From Apostichopus californicus (taxonomy: Eukaryota > Echinodermata > Holothuroidea > Aspidochirotida > Stichopodidae), in NCBI GenBank assembly GCA_020650975.1, contig JAIPMN010001312.1:9355-58297 (forward strand): a stretch of 48,943 bases of DNA. The letters run 5' to 3'. The notes beneath the pieces were generated by a model, which ran no database searches, was not told the origin of the DNA, and was given only the letters and a program-made list of their open reading frames with translations. The stretch's first letter is position 1, and every line of letters begins with the position of its first letter. Made by a program: the position numbers and the translations under genes. Shown piece after piece: positions 13,661 to 25,229 of this stretch.

Positions 13661-13935
13661 GTTTATTATATCAGGCACACCAGTGCTACTACACAACACC
13701 CTCCGGGACCCCCAAACCGAAGGAAGAGAAACAGGAGGGAGAACTGGAGACCCCACCCCATGTCCCGCCACCCGCGAAGATTTCAAACTGGCATAGTGCC
13801 TTACCGTCCATCAAAGGAAGATTTTCTATACCACTGATCATTGGTCACACTCCTGTATAGCCAATCTCAAATATGTGTCGGGGTCCCCGTCCTTTACTCC
13901 TGCAGGGACCTCAATAAAGATCCTGACATCCATAT
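13661..13935 (+). other. GC-richer segment ending in a polyadenylation signal
   Basis: Right after the minisatellite the DNA becomes GC-richer, and an open frame continues to TGA at about 13837 with basic, Pro/Arg-rich residues (PPGPPNRRKRNRREN). AATAAA lies at 13913-13918, about 75 bases past the stop. It may be the last exon of a gene or the 3' end of a retroelement. I recognise no family, and the frame may be chance. Confidence 0.2.
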
Positions 13936-13939
13936 AGTA

Positions 13940-15508
13940 TGACAAGTTCTATAATATTGTCCAAATCTAAAATCGTTTCCATGGCGACGCCGATGCACGC
14001 TGTCAACAGTTCCTATAAGAAACCATTTCTCGAAATGTCAGCATTGTAGATGGACCACAACATGTACTTGAACACGATAAAGACCGGACAATATTTGTAC
14101 AGTATGTAGAATTCTTTGTCGGAATGAGAATTATTTTCCCTTTATTTATTTATTTTTTCTAATTTCAAATGTAGTCTTTACTGGCTTTCAAAATAGTCAT
14201 ACAAGAATCCTGGCCTAAGGGGATGTGGATTGAAAAGGGGCGTGTAAAGGTTGCGATGGTATACTCTCTCTCCACCTCTCTCTTTTCTCTCTCTTTCTAT
14301 TGGTAATCACTGATAACTTCTTTCCAAATTAAATTTCCTTAGAAAGTGCCCGTATCCTTACTTTCAATATACGGTACGAGTTATAACGAACCGGTTCAAA
14401 CCTTTTTTGAACTTCATAAAAAAAAAAAAAAAAAAAATTGAATAGTGACCATATTTTCTCATACGTTGATACATTAGACGGGAGCAGTCCCCCCCCCCCC
14501 TACTCTGGAATCGACCAGTCCAGGTGAGTCTTCTTATATGTCGTCGAAATTGGGTTATTTCTTATAATCATGAAATCAAACTAAAAACATAAAATAGAAG
14601 TGAGAGTGAGAGAGAGGGACATCCTTTAAATGTTTTAGGCAGATAACCAACAATACGTCGAGGTTTCCTAAATATTTGACACTATCTTTAACCATGACAG
14701 CCTAATGGCTTCAATGTTTACGACAAAATTATTACCCCCTCAGTTATATCCTGTCCAAAATGGGAGCACACCGTGAGACGCAAATCTTAAAGATATTTAA
14801 AAAAAAAAATTGAACAAAGTGTTTTCATAATTAACGTCGCCATTTGAGGAAGTCGGGCCGCCAGTCTCGGCAAATGAAGATTGCAAACTTGCTGGGTGTG
14901 CGATCGTTTCGTTATATATTTTTTGTTTTTATTTTTAGTATCGGCTATAGGGATGAAAAAATAACAAAAAAATAAAAACACGTCCATGGATAAGATTTGT
15001 TTTCTAATTTTCTTTTCAAAGCCTTTTAAGAATTACAGATTGTCATCGCTGACCATTCATGATTTGAGTGGTCTTACGGTAGATTTGTACATGTTGCTCG
15101 AGTAGGGCCTAATGTTTTGTTGTGGTTAATTTGCGGCAATATTTATATTTATCAAGTAATTTGCTTAGTTTTAAAAAGAGCCAGCAATTGCATGCATGTG
15201 ACTATATCGTGTCACTTTTAGTTACAAGACGGGCAAATAAGTATGAACAATTGGGGTGGGGGGGGGGGGGGGAATGGTGGGGTAAACCCATCCAAGATTA
15301 TGATGGAAGTGTTAGGTACATTTTAAGAATTTAGGCTAGAAGAACACAGTCGTTAATATATTCACTTTATCGTTCATCAGATTTTATGGTAGGAAATGAA
15401 CGATTTGTTTTTAACCACGTCACTTTAATATAAAATACAAGGAATGGTGTTTCATCTCTGTTGATATAACTATATTCATATAATCATAACGGCATTGTAT
15501 ACTATTGT
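13940..15508. other. No gene recognised
   Basis: A CT-rich stretch (14264-14300), a run of about 19 A near 14420, 12 C (14489-14500) and 15 G (15258-15272). No coding signal. Confidence 0.5.
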
Positions 15509-16023
15509 CCGTCAATACTCATAGCTAGTACAGCAACTACTGTTCATGTCCCACAACCGTGCATCAGTAATGACTACTTTGTGTTCGTAACAGGGTAACA
15601 TGTGTTACAGGTGGCACTGTAACAACTGCAAAGCTGTTAACTTGTTCCCATGTAATACAAAGAACTGCGCGACTGGACAAGTAGTCTATGAAGATTAGCA
15701 TGCCTACGAGATGAAGTAAAGGAGGTACGGTACCGCCTGATTCCAGTTCATACCTCTCTTTAAATTACGCCAATTCGTCATGCCGAGAGCGAAGAAAGGC
15801 CATGTTCGGGTTAATCCATAGGCCTACTTATAGCATAAAACGACTAGATACGACTTTATTTTAGTATCGCGTATTAAAGAACTCGCACTCAATGTTTGCT
15901 ACAGCAACTAGTGTTCATGTCCCACAACCGTTCATCAGTAACTACTACTTTGTGTTCGTAACACGGTAACATGTGCTACAGGACATGAGCAATGGTTAAA
16001 GTACCAGCCATGAGTATTGGGTG
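15509..16023. mobile_element. Foldback element family 2, copy 1, with internal tandem unit
   Basis: The ends are CAATACTCATAGCTAGTACAG and the inverse of CAATACTCATGGCTGGTAC, near a terminal CA(C/G)CCGAT-like sequence that is eroded on the left. Inside, the block beginning AGCAACTA at 15532 recurs at 15903 (period 371), the second unit being partial. Shared blocks include GTTCATGTCCCACAACCGT and GGTAACATGTG. It holds a TAGGCCTA octamer at 15819. No protein-coding frame. Confidence 0.75.
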
Positions 16024-16694
16024 ACATTATCCTGTTGTTTATAATACACTAACCCTATTACCACGTCCATTCCCCCTCCCCCTCGCCCTTTCCCCATTCA
16101 GTTCTGTTTTTACCTCCATGGTTATAGTAAGGCATTGACTGTTGGGCAAACTTTTTTAAGAACGATGCCCAGTGTGTCCACGGTCCAGCTTACCATAATT
16201 CGTTCTAAATGTACCGCAAACTGCTATAATAGAACAAGGGTTGGCATTTTTTGATGGATATAAGCCTACATGGTTTAATCCGAGTTACACATAGAATACA
16301 CCCAACGTAAAATGTACCTTTTAAAACCCTGGTATAACACCAAAATGCTCAGCAAAATACCACCTGCGCCTAAATTACAGCGAAATAGTAATGTAACCAA
16401 TTCCAAGCATCCTAGTAGACGCACGGACGCCCAGACTACTAGACTATCTAAACAGGTCTTAAGTCGTCTCATTATAGAAACTTTAAATTTTTACTACCAA
16501 CGACAAGGAAATCTTCAGTTTGTGAGTACAAGAAAAGTAACGTTTCCAGTTTAGTTAAAGCAGCTGAGGTGTTTCCAAATTTTGCCTTTAATTTCCCACT
16601 GTAAACAATCTTTGTTTATTAGTAATCGAGCAAAAATTAGTCACTTTAATTTGTTTCATGAATTTAAACAACGACAGTTTATTAACTGACGAAG

Positions 16695-17395
16695 GTCATT
16701 CAGTCACTTGGTCAGTGGGGCAGTCAGTTTATCCTTCCGTTATTAAATCACAAACTAAATAGTAATTTTGTTGCATACGTTTACTTGCTCAAGACAGTCT
16801 GCCAGTCAGTCATTCTGTCAGTCTGTCAGCAAGCTATCTGTTCAGTCATACACGCCGTCAGTCTGTTAGTCGGCGACCTCAGTCTCTCGTTCCGTCAGTC
16901 CTTCAATCAGTCACTGAGCCAGTCTGACAGCCAGTCGGTCAGTCTGTCGGTGAGCAAGCCCGTCCGACCGCTATTCCATCAATCAGTCATCCAGTGGTCT
17001 TTCAGTGGTAATTCAGTCATATAGAGTCAGCGAGTCATTCTGTCGGTAAGTCAGTTAGCCAGTCGATCGGTCGGTCGGAAAGTCAGTCGGTTAATCAATC
17101 AATCAGTCATTCATTCAGTCTGTCGGTGAGACAGCCCATCCGACTGCCAGTCAGCGAGTTTGTCAGTCTGTCGATAAGTCAGTTAGTCATTCAGTCATTC
17201 AGTCACCCAGTCTGACAGTCAGTGAGTCAGGCGGTCGGTAAGACAATCAGTCAGTCATTCATTCAGTCTGAGATCGCCCATCGGACTGCCAGTCAGCGAG
17301 TTTGTCAGTCTGTCGGTAAGTCAGTTAGTCGCTCAGTCATCCAGTCTGTCAGTCAGTGAGTCAGGCGGTCGGTTAGTCAATCACTCAGTCAGCAA
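16695..17395. repeat. GTCA-type satellite-like array with 142-bp higher-order period
   Basis: About 700 bases built from degenerate 4-bp steps such as CAGT, CAGTCTGT and CGGT. A longer unit containing GACTGCCAGTCAGCGAG is repeated at 17139 and 17281, giving a 142-bp period. The Ser/Gln/Val-rich frame at 16785-17024 comes from the repeat and is not annotated as a gene. Confidence 0.9.
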
Positions 17396-20007
17396 TTGCT
17401 TGAACCTACCTGCTTTTCTTCTGAAGCAATTGATCGATATGCTAATTCGATCGATTATTACAAATTTCCTATTCTTTCTTATTTAGCATGGTCATGACGA
17501 CAGGACATTAAGATGAGTCATCAGTCCTATATAGCGAGAAACATTTCCTACCAACATATGAATTAGTTTCATATTTCGTCTAGAAAGAACAATTTCATTG
17601 CTAAATTGAGCGTAACGATTTGCATGGTTGTTTACATTTGTGTATAATAGAGCCCTGAGACTTCATCGCATCTATGTACATCGGATACATTTGGGGAAAT
17701 ATTAACAAGGAAAGGGGAAGCCTAGTTTCCTTGTAACCTATCCTTTGACCTATTAATAACAATATTAGCATTCTTTCTTCTGAAACGCAAATATTATTTC
17801 CCGGGATTATTTTCTGAAAAGATAGGAAACAATCGATCTTTATCTAAGTTTTGTCAGCTCGGATAATTTCAACGTCTCTTCGTGAAACGTTTCCCCCTTC
17901 ATTGTCCGCAAATAAATGTTTTTAATTAGCCAGGATTGTTATTTTATACTTTTATTTTTTATGCTTTTCGTCGAAAAATTAAAATTTAATAAATCTGTGA
18001 AAAAAAACGAAGGGTGACATAAATGATATATTCAAGTCACTCCGAATTTCGAACGTTTTATTTAACTTATAGCATAGGTGTGAGTCTGAAAAATTATATT
18101 TGAATGCGAACATCATTTAAAAGTAAGGGGAAAAATAAGTTCTCCAACTTCTCCCTCATCCTTGCATCAATCCTTTTCGTAAACTTGTAAAAAAAGAGGG
18201 CGCTAAACTAAATTTGTTAAATGCAATTGTCTCGAGATGTTTTCATGTTCTGAAAAGTTTTTAGGACCATATGCTACATCAGTATTAAACCATTTACTAA
18301 AGACGTGACAGTTAGATAAGAACAAAGAACAAACAGCAACAAATGTATTTATGAAATACGAAAAGAGAATAGCTTACTTAAAGGCATTTATATCAATTTA
18401 AGCACAAGCCCAACCTCAACAAGCGAGAGAGAAGTACATAAAAGATGAACAAAACAAAAAGCAAAACAACGGAGGAACATTTTAGTTTGTTTTGCTTCTT
18501 TTGAATGGTATTTCGAATTTTGAAGAAGAAAACATCAGAAAATATATGGGATGTAATCACCGGACACATTCAATTAGCTGGTTGCTATGGAGCTTAAAGC
18601 GTTTGGTCAAGGATTTTATCAAGTCTTCTGTCGAGTATTACTTAGAAACTAAGATTATTGTAATAATTTAATCTATAAGGCCCACTCATAACTGCATGTT
18701 TTATTTTTTTCAATCAATGAAGGTTAAGGAGGGAGTAAATCATTCTATTGAATCTCTTTTCAACGTTTCGTCCCAAGAATACTTTCTATATTATAATATT
18801 AGACACGATGTTACGATTTCTACTTAATCATTAACATACATACGTTTAGACTCTGTAGTGAGTGATTGTCCTTGAACTGACATTGAGGGTGAGTGACGTC
18901 ACTGAACCGATAAGTAACGTCCTGAGACCGCGTGCACAACATCGGTCACCAATATTCAAGCTGTTGGATGAAAAGGAAACTTAACTAATGTTTTTGTTAT
19001 GACAACACCGCACATTCATTTTTAATGCTTGACGAGAGCGAAATGTTTTTTCGATACCCCCCTAAGGAAGCTCATCGGAAAAGGATTATTTTCCTTACTT
19101 CCGTTAAGGACTTACATTATGCACAAAGCCCCCCCCCCCCACCCACACACACACACCCAAGCTAAAAGCTGAATCCTTTTTCATTTTTAAGACTCTTAAG
19201 CTACATCGTCGTTTGATGGGACGTAAGATCACCATAGTTTTCATTTTGTGCAACCATTATGTGATGTCATCATCTCTTACTTTTTTAAATGTTAGTTGGA
19301 TAAATATATCTACGCTATTAGGCAGTTTTGTAAATAAAAGTCATGTTGTTAACCCCAATGTATAACATCCTTAAAAAAAAACCGAAACGTTCAAAACTAT
19401 TTTTCCTGTTTCTACTTTCCCTATAGCCCCTGTCTAGATTATTCTCTAACAGAAATAGTCAATAAGACAATGTCTTGTGTCAGTGCGGATGAATCTTGTT
19501 TCGGTGAGGAAGAATATTACATTCACACGGCTGATGGTGTTGGCGCGCTTCCTTTTGGCTACGCTTTCTTAACTTTCTTAACCCAATTCTGAGGACGTTT
19601 ATCTTAGCTCAAAACAATGCGCAAGCAATTCTTACAAAATGAACGTTAAGGAATGACCGTTGATATTTATGACTTTTCAAATAAAAGTTTAATCAATTAG
19701 TCATTCCTTTGTTTTCTCTAGAGGTGCACTGAATATCACGTGATCCTTTCAAGGTCAAGATGAGGTTATCGGATATCCGTTTAAGAAAGGATACACGGAT
19801 ATGATGGTCTTTGCAGTCACAACAGGCTCATCCTCATAAAATCACGATTCTTTACCATGCATGCATGGGCTCTTCAAGGTGATTTTGGGATAAAGTTAAA
19901 GCGGTTCTTAAATTTGATGTCGATGAATTTATGTTGTCACAGTACTTGATGCTATTTATTACGTTTTTACAAAGCTCTAGAGGGGACATGGTAAAAAATA
20001 AATTTAT
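17396..20007. other. No gene recognised
   Basis: AT-rich and remarkably free of open frames; none of about 60 codons or more is seen. A run of 12 C (19129-19140) leads into a short CA repeat. Confidence 0.55.
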
Positions 20008-20076
20008 TACGTACGTACGTGATAATAAGAAGTAGAGTAGGTACGTACGTACGTAACAATATCACGAACGTACGTA
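20008..20076. repeat. ACGT-repeat palindrome cluster
   Basis: Three ACGTACGT-type blocks (each self-complementary) lie within 70 bases, separated by GATAATAAGAAGTAGAGTAG and AACAATATCAC. The blocks can pair with themselves or each other to form hairpins. Confidence 0.8.
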
Positions 20077-20312
20077 ATATCTAGGGGTCCATTAGTTGTT
20101 TTAATTATTTACATAAATGTTAGTTCTAATGCTGTCTTTAATTATGATACAATCATATATTTTTATATATTTTTATTTATATTTGAAGGGATGGAGGACA
20201 CCATATGCCGTGAATTACAAGTTTTTCATTATTGATTTTCCGCTAACAAAATTGTCACTATAAACGTGGGCAGAGCCAATTACATCATTTTTAGTAATAA
20301 TAGTATATATAC

Positions 20313-20925
20313 ATGAAACTGTGTACCTTGTTAACAATAAATAACATTTGCATTCACAAGGTAGATAATACAATATTTCTTTGGTGTCATTATTGGTTCG
20401 AGATTAACTTCATCTTGACACCATTGTCACTAAGGTCGCTAAGGCAACTGTATGGGAGTCTCTCAAAGTTAAATCATTTCCTTCCAAAAATTATTCTTCG
20501 CTTTCTGTATCTTACATTAATCTTACCACAGTTGACATACTGCTTAACTGTCTGGTCTGGTGCATACAATGTTCACCTCAACAACGCAATACATTTGACC
20601 AAAGAGAGCATACCGTCACATATCGCATGCTAAACATACTGAACATGCTAGTAAGTTGTTTTCTTCTCTAAATTTACTCACTTGTTGATCTCATACATGT
20701 CAACATAGCTACTTTTGCCTACAGCATTGTTCATAATCTACTCTCAGCAAATTTCATAAATTTCTTTACCTACAAATGCGAAATCCACAGTTATAAGACT
20801 AGGTCAGCTGATAACCTTCACACTTCACGTTTTAGAACTAATACTGCCAGTATTGTTTGAGAATTCCCGCACTGCTCTCTGGAACTCATTGCAAACAGGA
20901 TATAAACCTAATATTACTGTTTCAT
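20313..20925 (+). pseudogene. Decayed non-LTR retrotransposon reverse transcriptase, 3' part (CR1/L2/jockey-like)
   Basis: Conceptual pieces in shifting frames follow the order expected at the end of a LINE-type RT ORF: INNICIHKVDNT, then FLGVIIGSRLTS in another frame, then LSKLNHFLPK, LYLTLILPQLTYCLTVWSG, then IHSYKTRSADNLH, and finally ALWNSLQ. These correspond to the kFLGvxiD block, the thumb-region YxxxVWg block and the C-terminal TRs and lWNsLp blocks common to the CR1, L2 and jockey clades. Several frameshifts and stops make it inactive. The 5' part is missing. It runs directly into the pentanucleotide tract that may be its 3' tail. Confidence 0.7.
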
Positions 20926-20926
20926 C

Positions 20927-21183
20927 TTTTGTTATGTTTTGTTTTGTTTTGTTTTGTTTTGTTTTGTTTTGCTATGTTATGTTATGTTATGTTTTGTTTT
21001 GCTATGTTATGTTATGTTTTGTTATGTTTTGTTTTGTTTTGTTTTGTTTGTTTTGTTTTGTTTTGTTTTGTTTTGTTTTGTTTTGTTTTGTTTTGTTTTG
21101 TTCTGTTCTGTTATGTTATGTTATGCTATGCTATGCTATGCTATGTTATGTTATGTTATGTTTTGTGTTGTTATGTCATGTTA
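20927..21183 (+). repeat. Pentanucleotide microsatellite (TTTTG / TTATG / CTATG)n
   Basis: About 257 bases of 5-bp units: mostly TTTTG in the middle, with TTATG and CTATG variants clustered at both ends. All three forward frames lack stops because the units contain none, which explains the overlapping Phe/Cys/Tyr/Leu-rich frames here. The tract starts about 20 bases after the last RT-like block. Confidence 0.95.
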
Positions 21184-21664
21184 GTTTTTTTTCTCTTTTC
21201 TTAGTACATATATATTTTTCGTCCATATATAATTTTTATTAGTTTAACTGTGTTATTCAGCGAGTGACCTGCTAGACAAGCCTACAAAAGTTGTACTGTT
21301 GCTGTTGTTGCAATGAAAACGTCAACATCGTATATACTTGTTCCATATATGTATACGTTGTGATAAAAACGTATCAATGAAATAAAATGAAATGTAATGA
21401 AGTATTATGACATTAACATGTGTGTAACGTATAAGCGAGCCTACGTGATACAATGTAAATGATACATGTACATTCCCGAGATAAATAGGGATAAACTCTC
21501 TACTTTGATTTAGGGTTTGGTCAGAAAGAAATCCTGTATTACCTGGCTGCAAAACATGTAGTTTAGATCCTCCTGCAAGCAGGAACTCGCGAAGGCGCCT
21601 CATGGGCTTATCAAAACCGCAAGGTGACCGAAGTCAGTGTCTTAGATTCATATTTAACGTCCAT

Positions 21665-21795
21665 GATTATGAATTGTCAATTGTCAACAACTATGTAACT
21701 GGACGACATACATTAATCTTGGAGTGACTCGAACCGGGGACCTTATGATTGGAAGGCACCGGCGTTTAACCACTGAGCTAACGGTAACACTCCTA
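21665..21795 (-). repeat. tRNA-derived SINE, copy 1
   Basis: The minus strand has a perfect A box TAGCTCAGTGG and a B box GGTTCGAGTC with one mismatch at the end. Six extra bases between the would-be acceptor stem and the D-arm rule out a normal tRNA. The tail includes CAGTTACATAG, shared with the neighbouring copy upstream. Confidence 0.6.
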
Positions 21796-21889
21796 AACAT
21801 CGGATAATAGTAAGCCATATGACATCTGAATCAAATTCTGAAGAGATATTATTTGTCTCAGTTCATTCTCCAAACATTTCTAGTGCATC

Positions 21890-22020
21890 CAATGGTATCC
21901 ATGTAACTGCGAAGACGTTCGTAATTTGTCCAAGATAAAAATCACATTACTTTAGCCTGGCAGGGCTCGAGCCAAAGACCTCTACAAGTTGACGAAAGTG
22001 TTTCATCGCTTCATGTAGGT
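21890..22020 (-). repeat. tRNA-derived SINE, copy 2 (degenerate)
   Basis: The minus strand has a B-box-like GGCTCGAGCCC and the tail CTTCGCAGTTACATGG, matching the tail of the SINE at 21665. The A box is no longer clear. The two lie head-to-tail about 100 bases apart. Confidence 0.4.
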
Positions 22021-22039
22021 GCGCCTTTATCAACTCCTC

Positions 22040-25000
22040 CATCATGTATCACTGTATACTATATATGCGCAAGTACACGTTAACCCGTATATTCAAGGCG
22101 ATATATTGATAACCATGATAACCAACTATGGTGCGGTTTTATATTGTCGCATTAATTGGTAACAGGCCCTTTTCGGCATATACAGCGCACATGAGTAAAT
22201 AACTATATGCATGCCGGTACAAGAAAACAAAGGAATGATGCTATTGGACCTGTCAACAAACATAACATCAGTCTGTGAATGAATGCTTGAGTTGGTATGT
22301 GCATGTCACTATAGGCAATTTCTATTAGTATAACGTTGCCTACATAAAAAAACGACTGTAAGTGTTAACGGCCGCACCCCACCCCCTCCCCCGCATTAAC
22401 CTTTATCATAATCCGCATTGCGAATTTTTTTTCTCGTGGACGTTTAGGTAAAAAGCCATATTTGATTTGTTTTAATATCTGAGCATGATACAGTGGCGGT
22501 ATAGCACTTCTATAGAATAAGAATAAGTTTATATATATATATAACGCACGGAGTACTTTCGACGAAAATATACACACTATTACACATAACGCTAAATTAA
22601 AGTCGGTGGCTAAAGACTGTTACATGTTTCTTAATTTACAACATAAAATTTTATAGTAGGTTGTATGAAATTGTTGATAATTGTGTAAAAAGCGTCAACA
22701 AGAAATTTGCATATTATTAGCATATCATATAATTACAGAATGTTACAGCTTCGTATCCGGGTCCCTTTATTTTCATGGCCATGCTGAATCCGAAGTAGTA
22801 ATTTTTCGTTGTTTGGCCATATACGTTAGGTAGGAAGTTCGACATTGATTGTAAAATAATTGATCAAAATGGCAGAGGTATCATAATGATTCAAAGAAAT
22901 AGGTGTCATCACTCATCATTGCAATCACGTGAAAGAGCACAGGAAAGGGGCAGTGAGGGCGCTACGGATGAGGTATGGAGGGTACAGTGATATGTTCCGC
23001 AAAATATATGATTTGACCTTTATAATTGTAAGGGCAGTCCTCAATGAATGGTTTTAATGGCGCGCAAACACAAATTCGGATTTAGTTGTTACTTGAAATG
23101 AACTTTACCATGTCATACTAATAAGATGGTGAACTTTCTGTGAAAAGAAGAATTGGTTTGAGCTCTTCGGAAACACGAAGAGAGATCTTGCCAACACATA
23201 CCACACATTGGCACAATAGACTGGTCGGAAAATACACGAAAAGACTGAAATGGTGCCAGATTTACTTATTTATGTTCAGTAACTTTTTTTTGTGTGGCAA
23301 ATTAGGTTATATCTGCAAGCCGCAAAAATGAAAAGGTATAAATTACAAACTGATTTTTATAATTTGCCTTAAAGGTAAATCAGTATTGCAGTTACCAAAT
23401 ATGCTACAAAGTCAAATTAATGGTCACTCATTTAAAAATTCATAGTAATGGTCACTCATTTACAAAATCTAATATTTTAGGGCCGCTCAATCAAAAAATT
23501 CCTCTCCTTGACCGAGCAGGCATTAAGCCTTCATAATGTGTGAGGATAAGGTGTACGGTTTGAATTGCCAGGAAAGTACATTTGAAAACTCCCATATTGT
23601 TTTACATGCCAAAACGGAGGATAGTATCACTGATGATCTTTAACCCACTAAATCGCTACCAGTGCACTTGGCTCACCGAAATTAACTGTAAACGGTAAAA
23701 GCTAAATATATACACCTTTGCCCACAAGCTTTCCTCGAGAACAGCAAACAAGTTGTTACTTTATGTTACTTTTCACGAAATTGTTAGTTTACGTCACTTT
23801 TCAAGAAATGGTGATAACAGTTTTACGTGAAAGTCCTGCCTGATCCTCGCTTGAACCAGGAGTTGTAACTCCCTCCTTGAACCAACGTCCAGACTCCAGT
23901 GGTATTAGGAAAGCGCGTTGGGATCAAAGTTTCAAAACTCTTCTAAACGTCGTAGTATACGTTTTGCGCATGACTAGCCGAGGACTAAACACCCTCTAAA
24001 ATCGGTAAATCGGTAACCCTTCAAGTCTGCTGTAATATGTTGACCTTTGTTCAACGTCTCTATAATTCTTCCACGTATAAACCGGAACATGACAATGCAT
24101 TGACGTGTGTATGCTCAGGTATTATCGATCGATTTTCAGCTGTATAGCTTCATACCAGAGATACTGTGTGCATGGTACTGTCAACACAGCTCAGTTTACC
24201 TTGAAAGACATAACTAAGTTTCTGTGTTGGTCTTATATAGGTACTATACTCAAGTATAGTCGATTATGTGATGTCGTGGACAAATTAAAACAGACTGCAT
24301 TTTCAACGCGTTTCGGATTTATGGAGAAAAAAATATCCATCTGAAACCAATCAATGTTGGCATGGGAGTCTCGTCCGGAAGAAAGGTTAGTGTAAAGATT
24401 GTTGCAATTGGTAAAGTGAGACGTATAAGTTTCCCTATTAGAACGAGTGGCTCTATATAGTTTACTCCTAAGCATTGTAATTAATAACCCTCAATATAGG
24501 AACTGTTGGAGATTGTAATTTATAGGTTGTTGGCGGTGTTTCTCTAGTATCACTGAGTTTTCAAGTTAATGTACAGGTGCGAGGGCTGACTACTATGTTA
24601 CATGGTAACGTATATTACTTGGCATATACCGCACTGAGAGATATAATATAAGGCCTCTCGAAGTAGAATAGTTACCTTACGGTGGGTTGGGCTGTTGGAA
24701 TTCGCGCAACTAGTGTGAATGGAAATCTGGCCACGAAGTGTGATTATTTGAACTAACTGATTAGCCGAAAGGTAAAGTCAATGGTTTAGTTGTAAATAGA
24801 CAATCGTTTATCCTATGTTTGTATTTTGACTAAAAGTAATCCAGGTTAAACGAAAGTTAAATACTAGGTATTACATAGTTGCACATGCAGGTTTTCACGT
24901 ACAGAGAGTCTACGACAGTCTGCACTGTAGGAGAGCATTACAGTGCCCTATGGTAAAGAACCCGTGAAGTGTTAACAAAGTTTTTTTGTGTTGGGGAACA

Positions 25001-25229
25001 TGAGTGGAGATTTATATTTATGAGGACGAAAACTTGTTGTGTTTGCTTGTGGGTATGTTTGTGTGTATGTATGGGGCGGGGAGGTCCGAAGGGGGAGGGG
25101 GGGGGGAGCAGGTGGCTAACATATTTAACTAAGTCATCAAATATGCTTTCCGACTGTAAGGATCGAGCCATTCCAAACCATGCAAGCCCATCGGGTCATT
25201 TATACTGTACCAAGTTGTAACTTGATTGC
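22040..25229. other. No gene recognised
   Basis: Apart from the short direct repeat at 23418, a TA microsatellite near 22532 and a 10-G run at 25097, nothing structured was seen. Confidence 0.5.
23418..23470. repeat. Short direct repeat, 28-bp period
   Basis: TAATGGTCACTCATTTA occurs at 23418 and 23446 without mismatch. Confidence 0.85.

Noticed and set aside
16785..17024. Ser/Gln/Val-rich frame of 79 codons
   Set aside because: It lies entirely in the GTCA satellite-like array.
20853..21242. Overlapping Phe/Cys/Tyr/Leu-rich frames of 81-129 codons
   Set aside because: They come from the stop-free pentanucleotide tract. Only the short ALWNSLQ block before it was kept, as part of the RT relic.
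21720..21790. tRNA gene on the minus strand
   Set aside because: A and B boxes are good, but the T-stem does not pair and six extra bases separate the acceptor stem from the D-arm, so a SINE is more likely.
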